56,198 nt of DNA. Source: Candidatus Iainarchaeum sp. (GTDB lineage: Archaea > Iainarchaeota > Iainarchaeia > JAGGVJ01). A model generated the notes under the pieces. That model saw only the letters and a program-made list of their open reading frames with translations, was not told where the DNA came from and searched no databases. Positions within the stretch are counted from its first letter, which is position 1. Each line of letters begins with the position of its first letter. Shown here one piece after another: positions 24,951 to 33,807 of this stretch. The translations under genes were made by a program, and so were the position numbers. Location: assembly GCA_021158055.1 (NCBI GenBank), contig JAGGVJ010000004.1, positions 1 through 56,198 on the forward strand, written 5' to 3'.

Positions 24951-26078
24951 TTACTTTAAACAACTGTCAAGGTTTTTAAAAAACCTGTCAATATCAGTTT
25001 TCACAATGGTCCCTCCTGCAGCGTAAGGATGGCCTCCCCCGAACCCATCAAGCCCATGCATTGCTGAATGCACCACTTTCCCGCAGTCAAACTCTCCCGA
25101 GCTGTTCCTTACGCTCATGTTTATTTTCTCAGGGTATTTGTCGCTTTGACTGCACACAACCACAAGATAGTCCAGATATTTTGCTGCCACAACACTTGCA
25201 ATTGTTCTTGATCCCTCGCTTTGCTTCATGTTGAGCACAACAATTTTGGCGGAAAGCTTTTTTGCCCCTGCAACTTCACTGCTTACACTATCGTAAAGAA
25301 CCATTTTTTTGTTCTGGAACATCTCAAAAAGATTTTCAAACCGGTGTTTTTCAGAAAGAAACAAAAGAGGGTTTTTTTGCGCAACGGATTCGTCAATAAG
25401 CCTGAAGACTTCGTCTTCGTACTCCTTTGATTTCAAAAAATGATTAAAGTCTACTATCCCCACAAGGTCGTCTGCCAAGGGATTCAGACCGTCTGTACGC
25501 ATGAACCCAAATTCTTTTCCAAGTGCTTCTTTCAGCGCACTGTTCTTGTCAAACATCCAGTCTGCCCTTGACCCAATTGCAGCAACCCATGAAAGCCCGC
25601 TTACGTCCCCGGCAAGAGAGCAAAGATAATACGCAAGGTAAGCGCATGCAAATACCTGGGAATCATCTTCTGTAAAAGTCCTCGGGTCAAAAAGAGTTAT
25701 GTAATCGCTTTGAATCGGAATCCTGTTGTGATGGTCTATCACAAGGACTTCCTTAATTCCGCGAAACTGCTTAACAAAGTCAGTTAATTTTCCCTGAACA
25801 GGAAAATCAGCCATGATTATTTTTGTCGGCCTGAATTCTTCAAAAACCGACATGGTCTCCTGAGCAGGACCTGCTCTTTCAGCGTCAAAAAGAACCCGCC
25901 TTTTCCACGGAACTTTTTTTCTTTTAAGAAACTCGCAAAGGATTGCAATGGAACACACCCCGTCACCGTCGCCGTGCCCGAGAACAAGAATCCTGTCCTT
26001 TTCGCATGCGTTTTTCAAAAAAGCCACTGCCTTTTTTTCTGCCTCTTCGCCTGCCCCTTTTTTAAAACCAACAACCAT
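24951..26078 (-). CDS. DHH-family phosphoesterase, second copy
   Basis: 375 residues. The N-terminal catalytic domain has LVLGHGDGDGVCSIAI, IIMADFPV and the DHH motif in VLVIDHHNRIP; the C-terminal DHHA1 part has GLDGFGGGHPYAAGG. Archaeal DHH proteins of this layout belong with RecJ-like nucleases or GAN-type proteins that associate with replication, and cannot be told apart by eye. The start MVVGFKKG follows GGTG by about six bases; the frame upstream only has TTG. Confidence 0.88.
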   Translation of the reverse strand: MVVGFKKGAGEEAEKKAVAFLKNACEKDRILVLGHGDGDGVCSIAILCEFLKRKKVPWKRRVLFDAERAGPAQETMSVFEEFRPTKIIMADFPVQGKLTDFVKQFRGIKEVLVIDHHNRIPIQSDYITLFDPRTFTEDDSQVFACAYLAYYLCSLAGDVSGLSWVAAIGSRADWMFDKNSALKEALGKEFGFMRTDGLNPLADDLVGIVDFNHFLKSKEYEDEVFRLIDESVAQKNPLLFLSEKHRFENLFEMFQNKKMVLYDSVSSEVAGAKKLSAKIVVLNMKQSEGSRTIASVVAAKYLDYLVVVCSQSDKYPEKINMSVRNSSGEFDCGKVVHSAMHGLDGFGGGHPYAAGGTIVKTDIDRFFKNLDSCLK

Positions 26079-26100
26079 AAAAACACCACTAAACAAACAA

Positions 26101-26140
26101 AATTACATATATTAGTTGATAATTACATATATTAATTGAT
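26101..26140. repeat. 20-bp tandem duplication
   Basis: AATTACATATATTA-TTGAT occurs twice in direct succession (26101-26120, 26121-26140) with one mismatch, in the promoter region of the minus-strand DHH gene. The copies contain TATATTA-like elements. Confidence 0.85.
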
Positions 26141-26231
26141 ATATTGATACAAATATTAATACACGTGATTAATACAACGTGAAACAATAAATGGGTTGCG
26201 AAACCACAGGAATCTTCAGCTAAACAGCCTT

Positions 26232-26528
26232 TCAGCTGTTGTTTCTTTTTCCGGTTTCGTGAACGTGTCCTTCTTGCCACAAAGCAAGTTCGTCTTCAAT
26301 GGTTTTCGAATTTCTCTTCCCCTTTTTGTTCTCGTCTTTTGTTTTTTCCAGGTAAACCTCTTTTTGTTCTATTTGTTTTTTAAATTTTTTCAAACGGAAA
26401 CTTTTTCTGATAAAAAGCAGGATGAACCCAATGAGCATGATGCAGATAAACCCCAGCAGATGCCCTGAAAATTCTTCCATGAAAGAATTTAATCCAACCA
26501 AATCATGTATTAAAAAAACAAACTCCAT
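26232..26528 (-). CDS. Single-span membrane protein with charged tail, unknown function
   Basis: 98 residues. One hydrophobic segment at about 22-40 is followed by a lysine/glutamate-rich tail likely to form a coiled coil (KKFKKQIEQKEVYLEKTKDE). AGGA stands just before the ATG and AATAATAAAA about 25-34 bases upstream may be the TATA box. A small inverted repeat AACAGC/GCTGTT (26223-26240) spans the stop codon. No family recognised. Confidence 0.6.
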   Translation of the reverse strand: MEFVFLIHDLVGLNSFMEEFSGHLLGFICIMLIGFILLFIRKSFRLKKFKKQIEQKEVYLEKTKDENKKGKRNSKTIEDELALWQEGHVHETGKRNNS

Positions 26529-26664
26529 AACTATTTCCTGCCATTGACTTTTATTATTTCGCGCAGCAATGGTTATTAAAGCAAATGTCTTTCAGAATAA
26601 AAAACTATTGAGCGCATGGTCTGATAAGGGAAATTTATTATATTGCCTCGAGTTTATTGATTTC

Positions 26665-27681
26665 ATGGTCTCTGAAATAATCACAATGGGCTCGGCAACA
26701 GTTGACATGATTGTCACGTCACCTGATGCCAAATTCATGGAAATTGAAGGAAAACTTTCAGAAAGCAGGTTTCTTTGCCTTGAACTCGGGGACAAGCTCC
26801 TCGTGGACAAAATCAGATACGAAAGCGGCGGCGGAGCAACAAACACTGCAGTGGCACTGACACGCCTTGGAAGAAAGACCACGCCAATACTGAAAATGGG
26901 AAACGATTTGCACGCAGGGTTTATCCTTGAAGACCTTAAAAAAAACAAGGTCGACTGCTCGCAGATAATCCCTGAAAAAGGCCCCTGCGGCTTTTCAGTC
27001 ATAATCCTAAGCCCTAGGCATGACCGCGTTATCCTAACATACAAAGGGCAAAACGACCAGCTTGAAAAAAAAGACCTGAACAAAAGCCTGATAAAAGAAA
27101 CCCCCCTGATGTACCAGTCATCTTTGACAGGGAATGCTTTCAAGACAGGTGCTTTTGCCGCAGGACTGGCCCGTAAAAGCGGAAACACCGTCATGTACAA
27201 CCCCAGCCTTTACCTGACAGAACTTGGCTACAAAAAAATCAAGCCCATAATAACCAACACTGACATCCTGATAATGAACAAAGAAGAAGCAAGAGTTCTT
27301 CTTGGAATTCCTGTCAACCTGAAAAAAAACTTCATAAACGAAATGCTTTGCGACCTGAAAAGCTTCGGACCGCAGATGGTCATTATCACAGACGGAAGCA
27401 AAGGAGCTTACGCTTTCGACGGCTCGGCAAAATACTCCATACCGACAATGAACATGGAAATAACTGATACAACCGGTGTCGGTGACGCGTTTGGAGCAGG
27501 GTTTTTTGACTGTTACTCAAGAACCGAAAACACTGAAAAATCCCTTAAATGGGCGCTTTGTGTCGCCTCATGCAAACTGAAAAAATCCGGGGCAAAACAA
27601 GGCCTTCCGACAAAAAGACAGGCAATCGAGTTTATGAAAAAAACCAAGAAAATTAACGTGAAAAAAGAAAAGATACCCTGA
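26665..27681 (+). CDS. PfkB-family sugar or nucleoside kinase
   Basis: 338 residues. Ribokinase fold: early glycine signature GGGATNTAVALTRLGRK, substrate-lid strands, and the ATP-site DTTGVGDAFGAGFF with the catalytic aspartate. Phosphorylates a sugar, sugar phosphate or nucleoside; the substrate cannot be read. The start MVSEIITMG is chosen because TTTATTATATT lies about 26 bases upstream and no ribosome binding site is present, which indicates a leaderless message. A second PfkB gene follows 34 bases downstream. Confidence 0.9.
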   Translation: MVSEIITMGSATVDMIVTSPDAKFMEIEGKLSESRFLCLELGDKLLVDKIRYESGGGATNTAVALTRLGRKTTPILKMGNDLHAGFILEDLKKNKVDCSQIIPEKGPCGFSVIILSPRHDRVILTYKGQNDQLEKKDLNKSLIKETPLMYQSSLTGNAFKTGAFAAGLARKSGNTVMYNPSLYLTELGYKKIKPIITNTDILIMNKEEARVLLGIPVNLKKNFINEMLCDLKSFGPQMVIITDGSKGAYAFDGSAKYSIPTMNMEITDTTGVGDAFGAGFFDCYSRTENTEKSLKWALCVASCKLKKSGAKQGLPTKRQAIEFMKKTKKINVKKEKIP

Positions 27682-27715
27682 TAAAAACAAGTATTAACTT
27701 TAATGCGGTGTTGAA

Positions 27716-28648
27716 TTGCCATTTGATGTAATATGTGTCGGAGACGCGAACGTTGACCTCATAACCCAGTTAAGCAGCATGCCTGATTTTGAAACAGAAA
27801 CAAAACCAAGCGGGTTTGTGTTGTCTCCCGGCGGAAACGCCTGCAATTCGTCTTTTGCTTTTGCAAGGGCAGGGTTAAAAACCGCCCTTGTTTCAAGAAT
27901 CGGAGACGACTTGTTTGGAACGTTTCTTCTTAAAGAATTCAAAAAATTCAAAATCGACCCCTCGTTCATTGAAAAAACAAGCCTGGAAAAAACAGGGTTT
28001 TCCCAGATTTTTGACGTTGAAGGCAAAAAAGCAATTGTTTCAGACAAAGGCGCTTCAAGACACCTGACCTTGAAAAATTTGCCGAAAAAATATGTCCTTT
28101 CCTCAAAAGTGCTTTACCTTGGCGGATATTTTCACCTGCCTGCATTTCAAAAAGAATTCCCGAAGTTTCTGCAGAGGATAACAAAACTGAAAAAAACACC
28201 TTTTGTATGCTTTGACACCTGCTTTGACGAAAACAACAAATGGATGGACGCACTGGAACCGTTGCTGCCTCACATTGACTTATTGTTCACAAACTCAAAC
28301 GAACTTCAATACCTTACAGAAGAACGGGAGTTTCGCGCGGGTGCAAAAGCGCTTGTTTCCGCGGGTGCAAAAACTGTAATCGTAAAACTCGGAAAACAAG
28401 GGTCTGCGTGTTTCAGGCAAAATTCAGAATTTTACGAAAAAGCCCCTGCAGTGACAGAAATAGACGGAACAAGCACCGGGGACGCGTTCAACGCAGGATT
28501 CACTGCCGGAACCCTAAACAACTTATCAACGAAACAATGCCTTGCCCTTGGAAATTTCATGGGGAGCCGCGTCGCAACAGGACTTGGCTCAATCAACGGT
28601 CTGCCGTCGAAAAAAGAAATAACTGGCTTTATAAAAAAAGATTATTGA
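27716..28648 (+). CDS. PfkB-family kinase, second copy, TTG start
   Basis: 310 residues. CVGDANVDLITQ opens the ribokinase fold, GGNACNSSFAFARAG is the first signature and DGTSTGDAFNAGFTAG the second, with the catalytic aspartate in GDAF. The initiation codon is TTG at 27716 with GCGGTG six bases upstream; the first in-frame ATG would cut into the first beta strand. It is only about a quarter identical by eye to its upstream neighbour, so the pair is not a recent duplication and probably acts on different substrates. Confidence 0.88.
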   Translation: MPFDVICVGDANVDLITQLSSMPDFETETKPSGFVLSPGGNACNSSFAFARAGLKTALVSRIGDDLFGTFLLKEFKKFKIDPSFIEKTSLEKTGFSQIFDVEGKKAIVSDKGASRHLTLKNLPKKYVLSSKVLYLGGYFHLPAFQKEFPKFLQRITKLKKTPFVCFDTCFDENNKWMDALEPLLPHIDLLFTNSNELQYLTEEREFRAGAKALVSAGAKTVIVKLGKQGSACFRQNSEFYEKAPAVTEIDGTSTGDAFNAGFTAGTLNNLSTKQCLALGNFMGSRVATGLGSINGLPSKKEITGFIKKDY

Positions 28649-28689
28649 AAAATTGACAAAAATAATCTGGACGTGTTTTTCTGGGTGAA

Positions 28690-29958
28690 CTGAAAAGGGA
28701 AATCTCACTGTTTGAAGCAGTCATGTACTGCCTTTGCGTCATAATAGGCGCAGGAATCTACGTTCTTATAGGGATTGCTGCAGGCGAAGCCGGAAACGGC
28801 ATCTGGATATCTTTTTTCCTTGCGGCGCTGATTGCAGGGTGCACGGGTCTGAGTTATGCGGAGCTTTCTTCAAAGTTTCCGTTTGATTCAGCAGAATACA
28901 CTTACTGCAACCAGGCGTTCGGAAGCAAAAGAATCGCTTTCGGGATTGCATGGCTGAAACTCGTAACGGCAATGATTGCCGCAGCTGTTGTCAGCCTGGG
29001 TTTCGGCGGTTACTTATCAGGCCTTTTGGGAACAGAACCTATTACCGGCGCGCTTGGGATACTTTTTTTGGCGCTTCTGATCAACCTTTACGGAGTAAAA
29101 AGCACTATCAGGATAAGCGCCTTCTTAGTGGCAATTACTATCATCGGATTGCTGCTCGTGATTTTCAGCAGTGCCGGGTACATCGGTTCTGTTGACTACT
29201 TTGACTTCCAGCTCGGGTGGGGCGGAATATTCGGCGCTGCCGCTTTGATATTTTTTGCATTCATAGGGTTTGAAGACGTTGCGAACCTGAGCCAGGAAAC
29301 AAAAAACCCAAAAAAAGTCCTTCCAAAAGCAATTATCATTTCAATAATTGTATCAACGATATTGTACACTGTTGTCTCGCTTGTTTGCGTGAGTGTGATC
29401 CCCTGGCAGGTGCTGGCGAACTCGCATTCCCCTTTAACTGACGTAGTCCTGGTTACTATGGGCCCCCTTGCTTCAACTGCAATGTCATTCATCGCATTGA
29501 CCGCGACCGGAAGCACTGTATTTATCCTGCTCTTCGCATACTCGAGAATGATTCTGGGCATGGCGGAAAAAAAATCCCTGCCAAGTGTGTTCACAAAAAT
29601 TTCAAGACGGTTCGGTTCACCTTACATTGCACTCATTTTTGTGTTTTGTTTAACAGCTTTGTTTGTCTTTTTTGAAAACATGAAATTTATTGCGTCGCTC
29701 ACTAATTTCGGAGTGCTTTTTGTTTTTGCCACAGTGAACCTGTCACTGATTGTGTTAAGGTACAAGAGAAACGACTTTGAAGACGCTTACAACGTGCCTT
29801 TGAATATCGGGCGGTTCCCTGTGATTCCTGCAATAGGCGGGTTGTTTTCTCTTTACATGCTGACAAAACTCAGTCTTGATGTCGCTGTTTTAAGCATGCT
29901 GTTGCTTGCGGCGGGAATAATCATTTTCAGCGTGTTCATAAAACCACTGGTTAAATAA
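28690..29958 (+). CDS. Amino-acid permease (APC superfamily), 5' end irregular
   Basis: Polytopic transporter with about 12 membrane segments. The helix-1 signature VIIGAGIYVLIG and the later FFAFIGFEDVANLSQETKNP are typical of APC transporters. The conserved N-terminal stretch LKREISLFEAVM is encoded from 28690, upstream of the first ATG (28723), but no ATG, GTG or TTG lies in frame between it and the TAA at 28663. Either a CTG is used, or one T is missing from the run at 28676-28680, which would connect a GTG at 28673. The boundary given covers the homologous part. Confidence 0.85.
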   Translation: MKREISLFEAVMYCLCVIIGAGIYVLIGIAAGEAGNGIWISFFLAALIAGCTGLSYAELSSKFPFDSAEYTYCNQAFGSKRIAFGIAWLKLVTAMIAAAVVSLGFGGYLSGLLGTEPITGALGILFLALLINLYGVKSTIRISAFLVAITIIGLLLVIFSSAGYIGSVDYFDFQLGWGGIFGAAALIFFAFIGFEDVANLSQETKNPKKVLPKAIIISIIVSTILYTVVSLVCVSVIPWQVLANSHSPLTDVVLVTMGPLASTAMSFIALTATGSTVFILLFAYSRMILGMAEKKSLPSVFTKISRRFGSPYIALIFVFCLTALFVFFENMKFIASLTNFGVLFVFATVNLSLIVLRYKRNDFEDAYNVPLNIGRFPVIPAIGGLFSLYMLTKLSLDVAVLSMLLLAAGIIIFSVFIKPLVK

Positions 29959-30018
29959 AAGCAAAAGCACCTCTTCAGTAAAAAAAACCGAACGTCTTCA
30001 ACAGAAACAGAGTGCATG

Positions 30019-31239
30019 TCATGCAAAAGACTTCAGTGCCTCTATTGCAGGGAGCTTTTCACCGCTTAAGTATTCAATGAACGCTTTTCCTGAAAGGCTT
30101 ATGTAGGAAAAATGACTTGAATCAATATTAAATTCTTTTATTACGGCTGAAGTGTGCCCGCCTCCAAGCAATGAAAAAGCATCTGTTTTTGCAACTGCTT
30201 CAAGAACTTTTCTTGTGCCTTCTTCAAACCCTTTCTTTTCATACCTTCCGATCGGACCGTTTACAATTATTTTTTTTGAACGTGAAATTATCCGGCAAAA
30301 CCGCTTGATGGTCTCTTTTCCAAAATCACCTGTTTCGGCACCTTGCGGAAGATCACATAGTTTGTATTCTTTTCTTTTGTTGTTTTCAATGACTGCCAGA
30401 TCAACAGGCACCTCTATTTTTTCAGGGTGTTTTTCAAGAAGGTCTTTTGCCTGGGACAAAATATCCCCTTGTTCAAAAATTTCTGCCTTGTCACTGGAAA
30501 GCCTGCATCCCTGCGCAAAAACAAAGAGTTCTCCAAGGAGCCCCCCTGCAATAATGTGGTCTGCCTTGTCTTCATCTGCCAGGTGGGTTGCAACAAGCAG
30601 TGAATCTTTTGGCTTTGCGCCGCCGAGAACCGCACATCTTGGCTTAAGGGAAGAGTCAAAGCTCTTTTCAATGGACACCAGCTCTTTTTCAAAAACAGGC
30701 CCGGGAAAGCTTGGAAGAACAGGCATGAAACCCACAACAGAGGCGTGGCTCCTGTGAGCGACTGAAAATGCATCCAGGACAAACGCGTCAGCCAAAGGCG
30801 CAAGATTTCTCACAAGCTCGCTTTTGGCATGGTCTTTCATTTCAAGGCCAAGGGTTTCACCGTCCCAAAACCGGGTGTTTTCAAGGACAAGAATATCGCC
30901 GGGCAAAAGACTTTTGATTGCGTTTTGCGCTTTTTTCCCAAGGACATCACTGACATATTTAATCTTTTTCCCGGTGAGCCTGCTTAAAAGAAAAGCGTGT
31001 TTTTCAAGGGGCAAAAAATCCTCTTTTCCCTTCCTGCCCTGATGCGACAGCACCACTGTTTTTGCGCCTTTTTGTGAAAACAGTTCAATGGTTTTTGCAT
31101 GGGCCCTGAACCTGCCTGACTGCACCAGCTCATTGTTTTCTATCGGGCTATTCAGGTCCACGCGAACCAAGACAGTTTTGCCTTTCATTTCAAAATCTTC
31201 AAGGCAGGGCATCGAAAGCAAGTGTTTTTTCAAAGGCAT
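30019..31239 (-). CDS. pgk: Phosphoglycerate kinase
   Basis: 406 residues. Interconverts 1,3-bisphosphoglycerate and 3-phosphoglycerate with ATP gain. VLVRVDLNSP opens the N domain, LAPLADAFVLDAF and CAVLGGAKPKDSL are central blocks, and NGPIGRYE and LGGGHTSAVIKEF form the nucleotide site. A GGTGAGG site just before MPLKKHLL sets the start at 31239. It follows gap by 22 bases on the same strand; gap-pgk is probably one transcript. Confidence 0.95.
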   Translation of the reverse strand: MPLKKHLLSMPCLEDFEMKGKTVLVRVDLNSPIENNELVQSGRFRAHAKTIELFSQKGAKTVVLSHQGRKGKEDFLPLEKHAFLLSRLTGKKIKYVSDVLGKKAQNAIKSLLPGDILVLENTRFWDGETLGLEMKDHAKSELVRNLAPLADAFVLDAFSVAHRSHASVVGFMPVLPSFPGPVFEKELVSIEKSFDSSLKPRCAVLGGAKPKDSLLVATHLADEDKADHIIAGGLLGELFVFAQGCRLSSDKAEIFEQGDILSQAKDLLEKHPEKIEVPVDLAVIENNKRKEYKLCDLPQGAETGDFGKETIKRFCRIISRSKKIIVNGPIGRYEKKGFEEGTRKVLEAVAKTDAFSLLGGGHTSAVIKEFNIDSSHFSYISLSGKAFIEYLSGEKLPAIEALKSFA

Positions 31240-31261
31240 TACCTCACCAGGCGGTTTCAGA

Positions 31262-32299
31262 TCATTTGATTCCAAGGGCTTTGTCGGTCTTTTTTATTGA
31301 CTTTAGGTTGTTTGATTCAATCCCTGTGACTGCCCTGATTGCGTCAATGTTTTCCGGAACCACAATGCTTTCGCTGTGCACGGCATGCATCCAGTAAATG
31401 TGATTTTTTTCCGCAGCCACTGTTTCGCGCCAGACTGCAACTTCAGGCATGTCGCTTCTCGGCCTTCCAAGGTCCCTGTACTTTTCCATTATTTCCGCGG
31501 TGGAACTGAAGCCGTCTTTGGCATCCAGAACATTTACCCGGCTGGTTTTTTCAAAGGCGTTTTCAAGCGCTTTTTTTGAAGCATGGTTTTTTGTCTCGAT
31601 TGAAACTATGTGAACATGCGCCAGCGTTGTCGGGACAACAACTGCCATGGTGACTACGTCAAGGCCGTGCATGATTGTCTTGAGGTCCGGACCGTGGTGC
31701 GAGGGGACGCTCATGGCCGGCTTTATGGCGTTGATCGGCCCTTTTGACGGGTTCCATGGGTCAACCGCTCTTCTGACAAGCGATACAAACGCTTTTTTTA
31801 TCCCGAACGCTTTTTCTGCCGCATAAAAAGTCCTTGAAAGAGAAGTGGTGTTGCAGCTTACGACCCGCACAAACTGTCTTCCGACAGACTCGTCAAAATT
31901 CACAAGGGAATTGAAACTGGCCTGCGCAAGCGAATCTTTTGCGCCGCCCTGGAAAATTGCCTTTACGTTGTGTTGCCGGTAAAGCAACTTGTTTTTTTCA
32001 TCGATTCCCGCCGGACTGCAGTCAACCACAACGTCAACCTGCCCTGATGCAAGCAGGTCAGGAAGAGTTCCTTTCACGTAAAAACCGCTTGACTCAAGGT
32101 TTCCTTTCAGTTCCGGCACTGAACAGTAAAGGTCTGTCTTGTAAAGAAACCCTTCCGGCTCAAGATTTGTCCGGAGGACGCTTGTCGGCGCAACGTCACT
32201 TATTCCGACAAGTTTCATGTCATCCTGAAGCTTTACTGCGTGGGCAACTCTTTTCCCTATTGCCCCGACCCCATTAACCACAACTTTTACTTTTGCCAC
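31262..32299 (-). CDS. gap: Glyceraldehyde-3-phosphate dehydrogenase, archaeal type II
   Basis: 345 residues. Oxidises glyceraldehyde-3-phosphate with phosphate and NAD(P). VVVNGVGAIGKRVAHAV is the dinucleotide fold and SCNTTSLSRT holds the catalytic cysteine. Length and the PWNPSKGPINAI and PSHHGPDLKT blocks identify the archaeal class II enzyme. It precedes pgk, as expected for the three-carbon part of glycolysis/gluconeogenesis. Confidence 0.95.
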   Translation of the reverse strand: MAKVKVVVNGVGAIGKRVAHAVKLQDDMKLVGISDVAPTSVLRTNLEPEGFLYKTDLYCSVPELKGNLESSGFYVKGTLPDLLASGQVDVVVDCSPAGIDEKNKLLYRQHNVKAIFQGGAKDSLAQASFNSLVNFDESVGRQFVRVVSCNTTSLSRTFYAAEKAFGIKKAFVSLVRRAVDPWNPSKGPINAIKPAMSVPSHHGPDLKTIMHGLDVVTMAVVVPTTLAHVHIVSIETKNHASKKALENAFEKTSRVNVLDAKDGFSSTAEIMEKYRDLGRPRSDMPEVAVWRETVAAEKNHIYWMHAVHSESIVVPENIDAIRAVTGIESNNLKSIKKTDKALGIK

Positions 32300-32387
32300 A
32301 AAAACACCTCAAACTGTTTGAATTTTATGAAAATTACCTGGGATTTTATGTAATAATTAAAAACAGGTTCTCTATTTTATATTATTT

Positions 32388-32730
32388 GGTTGCATGGGAA
32401 AAAAAGAAAAAAAACACACAAAAAAGCAGGATATTTTTCTATCAAGGAAACAGACCTGCTTTCCTTTCTCAAAAGCATTGCAAGCGACTGCAGGTTATTT
32501 GTTCCCGCAGGCAAGGAAAACAAAATGCGTTTTGAGGAATTCTCCTTGAAAAAACCGCGGTTTTCGGGATACAGCCATGCGACCTGAACGCAATCAAACG
32601 CATTGACCGGGTATTCACTTCAGCCCGCAAAGACAACTCTTACCTGGAGCGCAGGAAAAACACTTTCCTGATGGGGCTTGAAGGTCATGGAAAAAATTCA
32701 AGGATTGCTCTAAGATTCTTTTTTTCCTGA
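32388..32730 (+). pseudogene. Remnant of an iron-sulfur hydrogenase/sulfhydrogenase beta subunit
   Basis: The first half reads KETDLLSFLKSIASDCRLFVPAG and FEEFSLKKP, the opening of the sulfhydrogenase beta (HydB-like, Fer4_22) family. The frame then shifts, and from about 32555 the next frame reads AVFGIQPCDLNAIKRIDRVF followed by NSYLERRKNTFLMGL, the family block normally some tens of residues later. So an internal deletion with frameshift joined the two parts, and all iron-sulfur cysteine domains that should follow are gone. The end overlaps the SerB-like gene on the other strand. Confidence 0.7.
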
Positions 32731-33359
32731 TTTATTGAATGCGTGCAGACTTCCTGCAGTTCTTTTCTTGCATTGAACGCAACGGAAACCCCTGCTTCTT
32801 TTGCAAGATGTATGTCGTTTACGCCGTCTCCGACAAAACCGCACTGTGACTTTTCACAGCCGTATTCTGCGATTAAAATATTCATGAAATCAACTTTGCC
32901 CTTGTAGTCGCACGGCAGGAAATTGTAATGGGAAATATATTCATCCTGGCCAAAAAACAACTCACAGGCTGCAAAAACATGGTTTATTTTCAGGTCTTTT
33001 GCCGCCCTGTCAGCAAGGTTCTTGAAACCGCCGCTTATTATGGCTGTCTTGTATCCTTTTTTCTTCAGAACTTCAAAGGTTTCCTTTACCCCGTCAATAT
33101 ACTGCACTTTGTTTATCACGCCAAAAAAATGCTGCCTGTCAAGTTTTTTGTCTTTGTAGACGTTTATTATGTATTCCATCCATTCAAAGTAATTGTTAAA
33201 ACCGTTGTTGTTCCATATTTCTTTCCCTTTCAGGTCTTGGTCCCGCGCTCCGATTGATTCTGACAAAACCCTCCAGATACTCGCGGCAACGTTGCCGTTT
33301 GTTTCCGTGACGCCCGTCTCAAATATCACGCCTTCCATGTCAAAAAAAACAATTTTCAT
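32685..33359 (-). CDS. HAD-superfamily phosphatase, phosphoserine phosphatase-like
   Basis: 224 residues. FFDMEGVIFETG at the start carries the nucleophile aspartate with glutamate (DxE) as in SerB; IISGGFKNLADRAA is motif II and FVGDGVNDIHLAKEAGV is motif IV. The cap region between has EWMEYIINVY. Likely a phosphoserine phosphatase or a relative of similar size; substrate not certain. It stands between two decayed hydrogenase genes and is itself intact. Confidence 0.85.
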   Translation of the reverse strand: MKIVFFDMEGVIFETGVTETNGNVAASIWRVLSESIGARDQDLKGKEIWNNNGFNNYFEWMEYIINVYKDKKLDRQHFFGVINKVQYIDGVKETFEVLKKKGYKTAIISGGFKNLADRAAKDLKINHVFAACELFFGQDEYISHYNFLPCDYKGKVDFMNILIAEYGCEKSQCGFVGDGVNDIHLAKEAGVSVAFNARKELQEVCTHSINQEKKNLRAILEFFP

Positions 33360-33377
33360 CCGATCCCCCAGATAGTG

Positions 33378-33770
33378 TTAAAATGTAAGAAGTATTTTTT
33401 GAACTTCATTTACTGCCAGGTCTTTTTTGCACCCGTATGGAATGCCTATGACTGAAATGTTTTCTGTGTTTCCAAGCCTTTGAAGCAAAAGAAGATAAAA
33501 CGCCAGGTCAAAGTCGTGGGCGCTGACCGAACCGTTGCTTTCAAGCTGGTTAAGGTCTGTGATTTCCTATACTTTGCCAAGGTTTTTTACGACGTCAACT
33601 ATAACTATTTTCTCTTTTTCAGCTTGTTCGACCATTAGGTCCGGCGAAGAAGAAAAATCAAAATCAAATTTTTTTTTCAAAACCGGGCTTTTGCTCAACT
33701 CGCCGCACACATCAAATGCAAGCCGGTCTTTTTTTCCAAGCAGCCCGCCAAAGGCCATGACGCAAATCAT
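33378..33770 (-). pseudogene. Hydrogenase maturation protease gene with in-frame amber codon
   Basis: The frame from MICVMAFGGLLGKKDRLAFDV runs 67 codons to VIVDVVKNLGKV, meets TAG at 33567-33569, and continues in the same frame with EITDLNQLESNGSVSAHDFDLAF to ISVIGIPYGCKKDL, ending at 33378. The whole 130-codon frame reads as a peptidase M52/HycI-type hydrogenase maturation protease, including the SAHDFDLA histidine block, but the family GNPLxxDD start is altered. A single nonsense mutation, a sequencing error, or amber read-through would explain it; decay is likeliest given the hydrogenase remnant nearby. Confidence 0.7.
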
Positions 33771-33807
33771 AATGATCCATTTATCCCTGCAGTTTTAATT
33801 TTTTAAC

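Noticed and set aside
26592-27200. Minus-strand open frame of 202 codons
   Set aside because: Antisense to a PfkB kinase with both signatures intact.
30152-30757. Plus-strand open frame of 201 codons
   Set aside because: Antisense to phosphoglycerate kinase, which has all its motifs.
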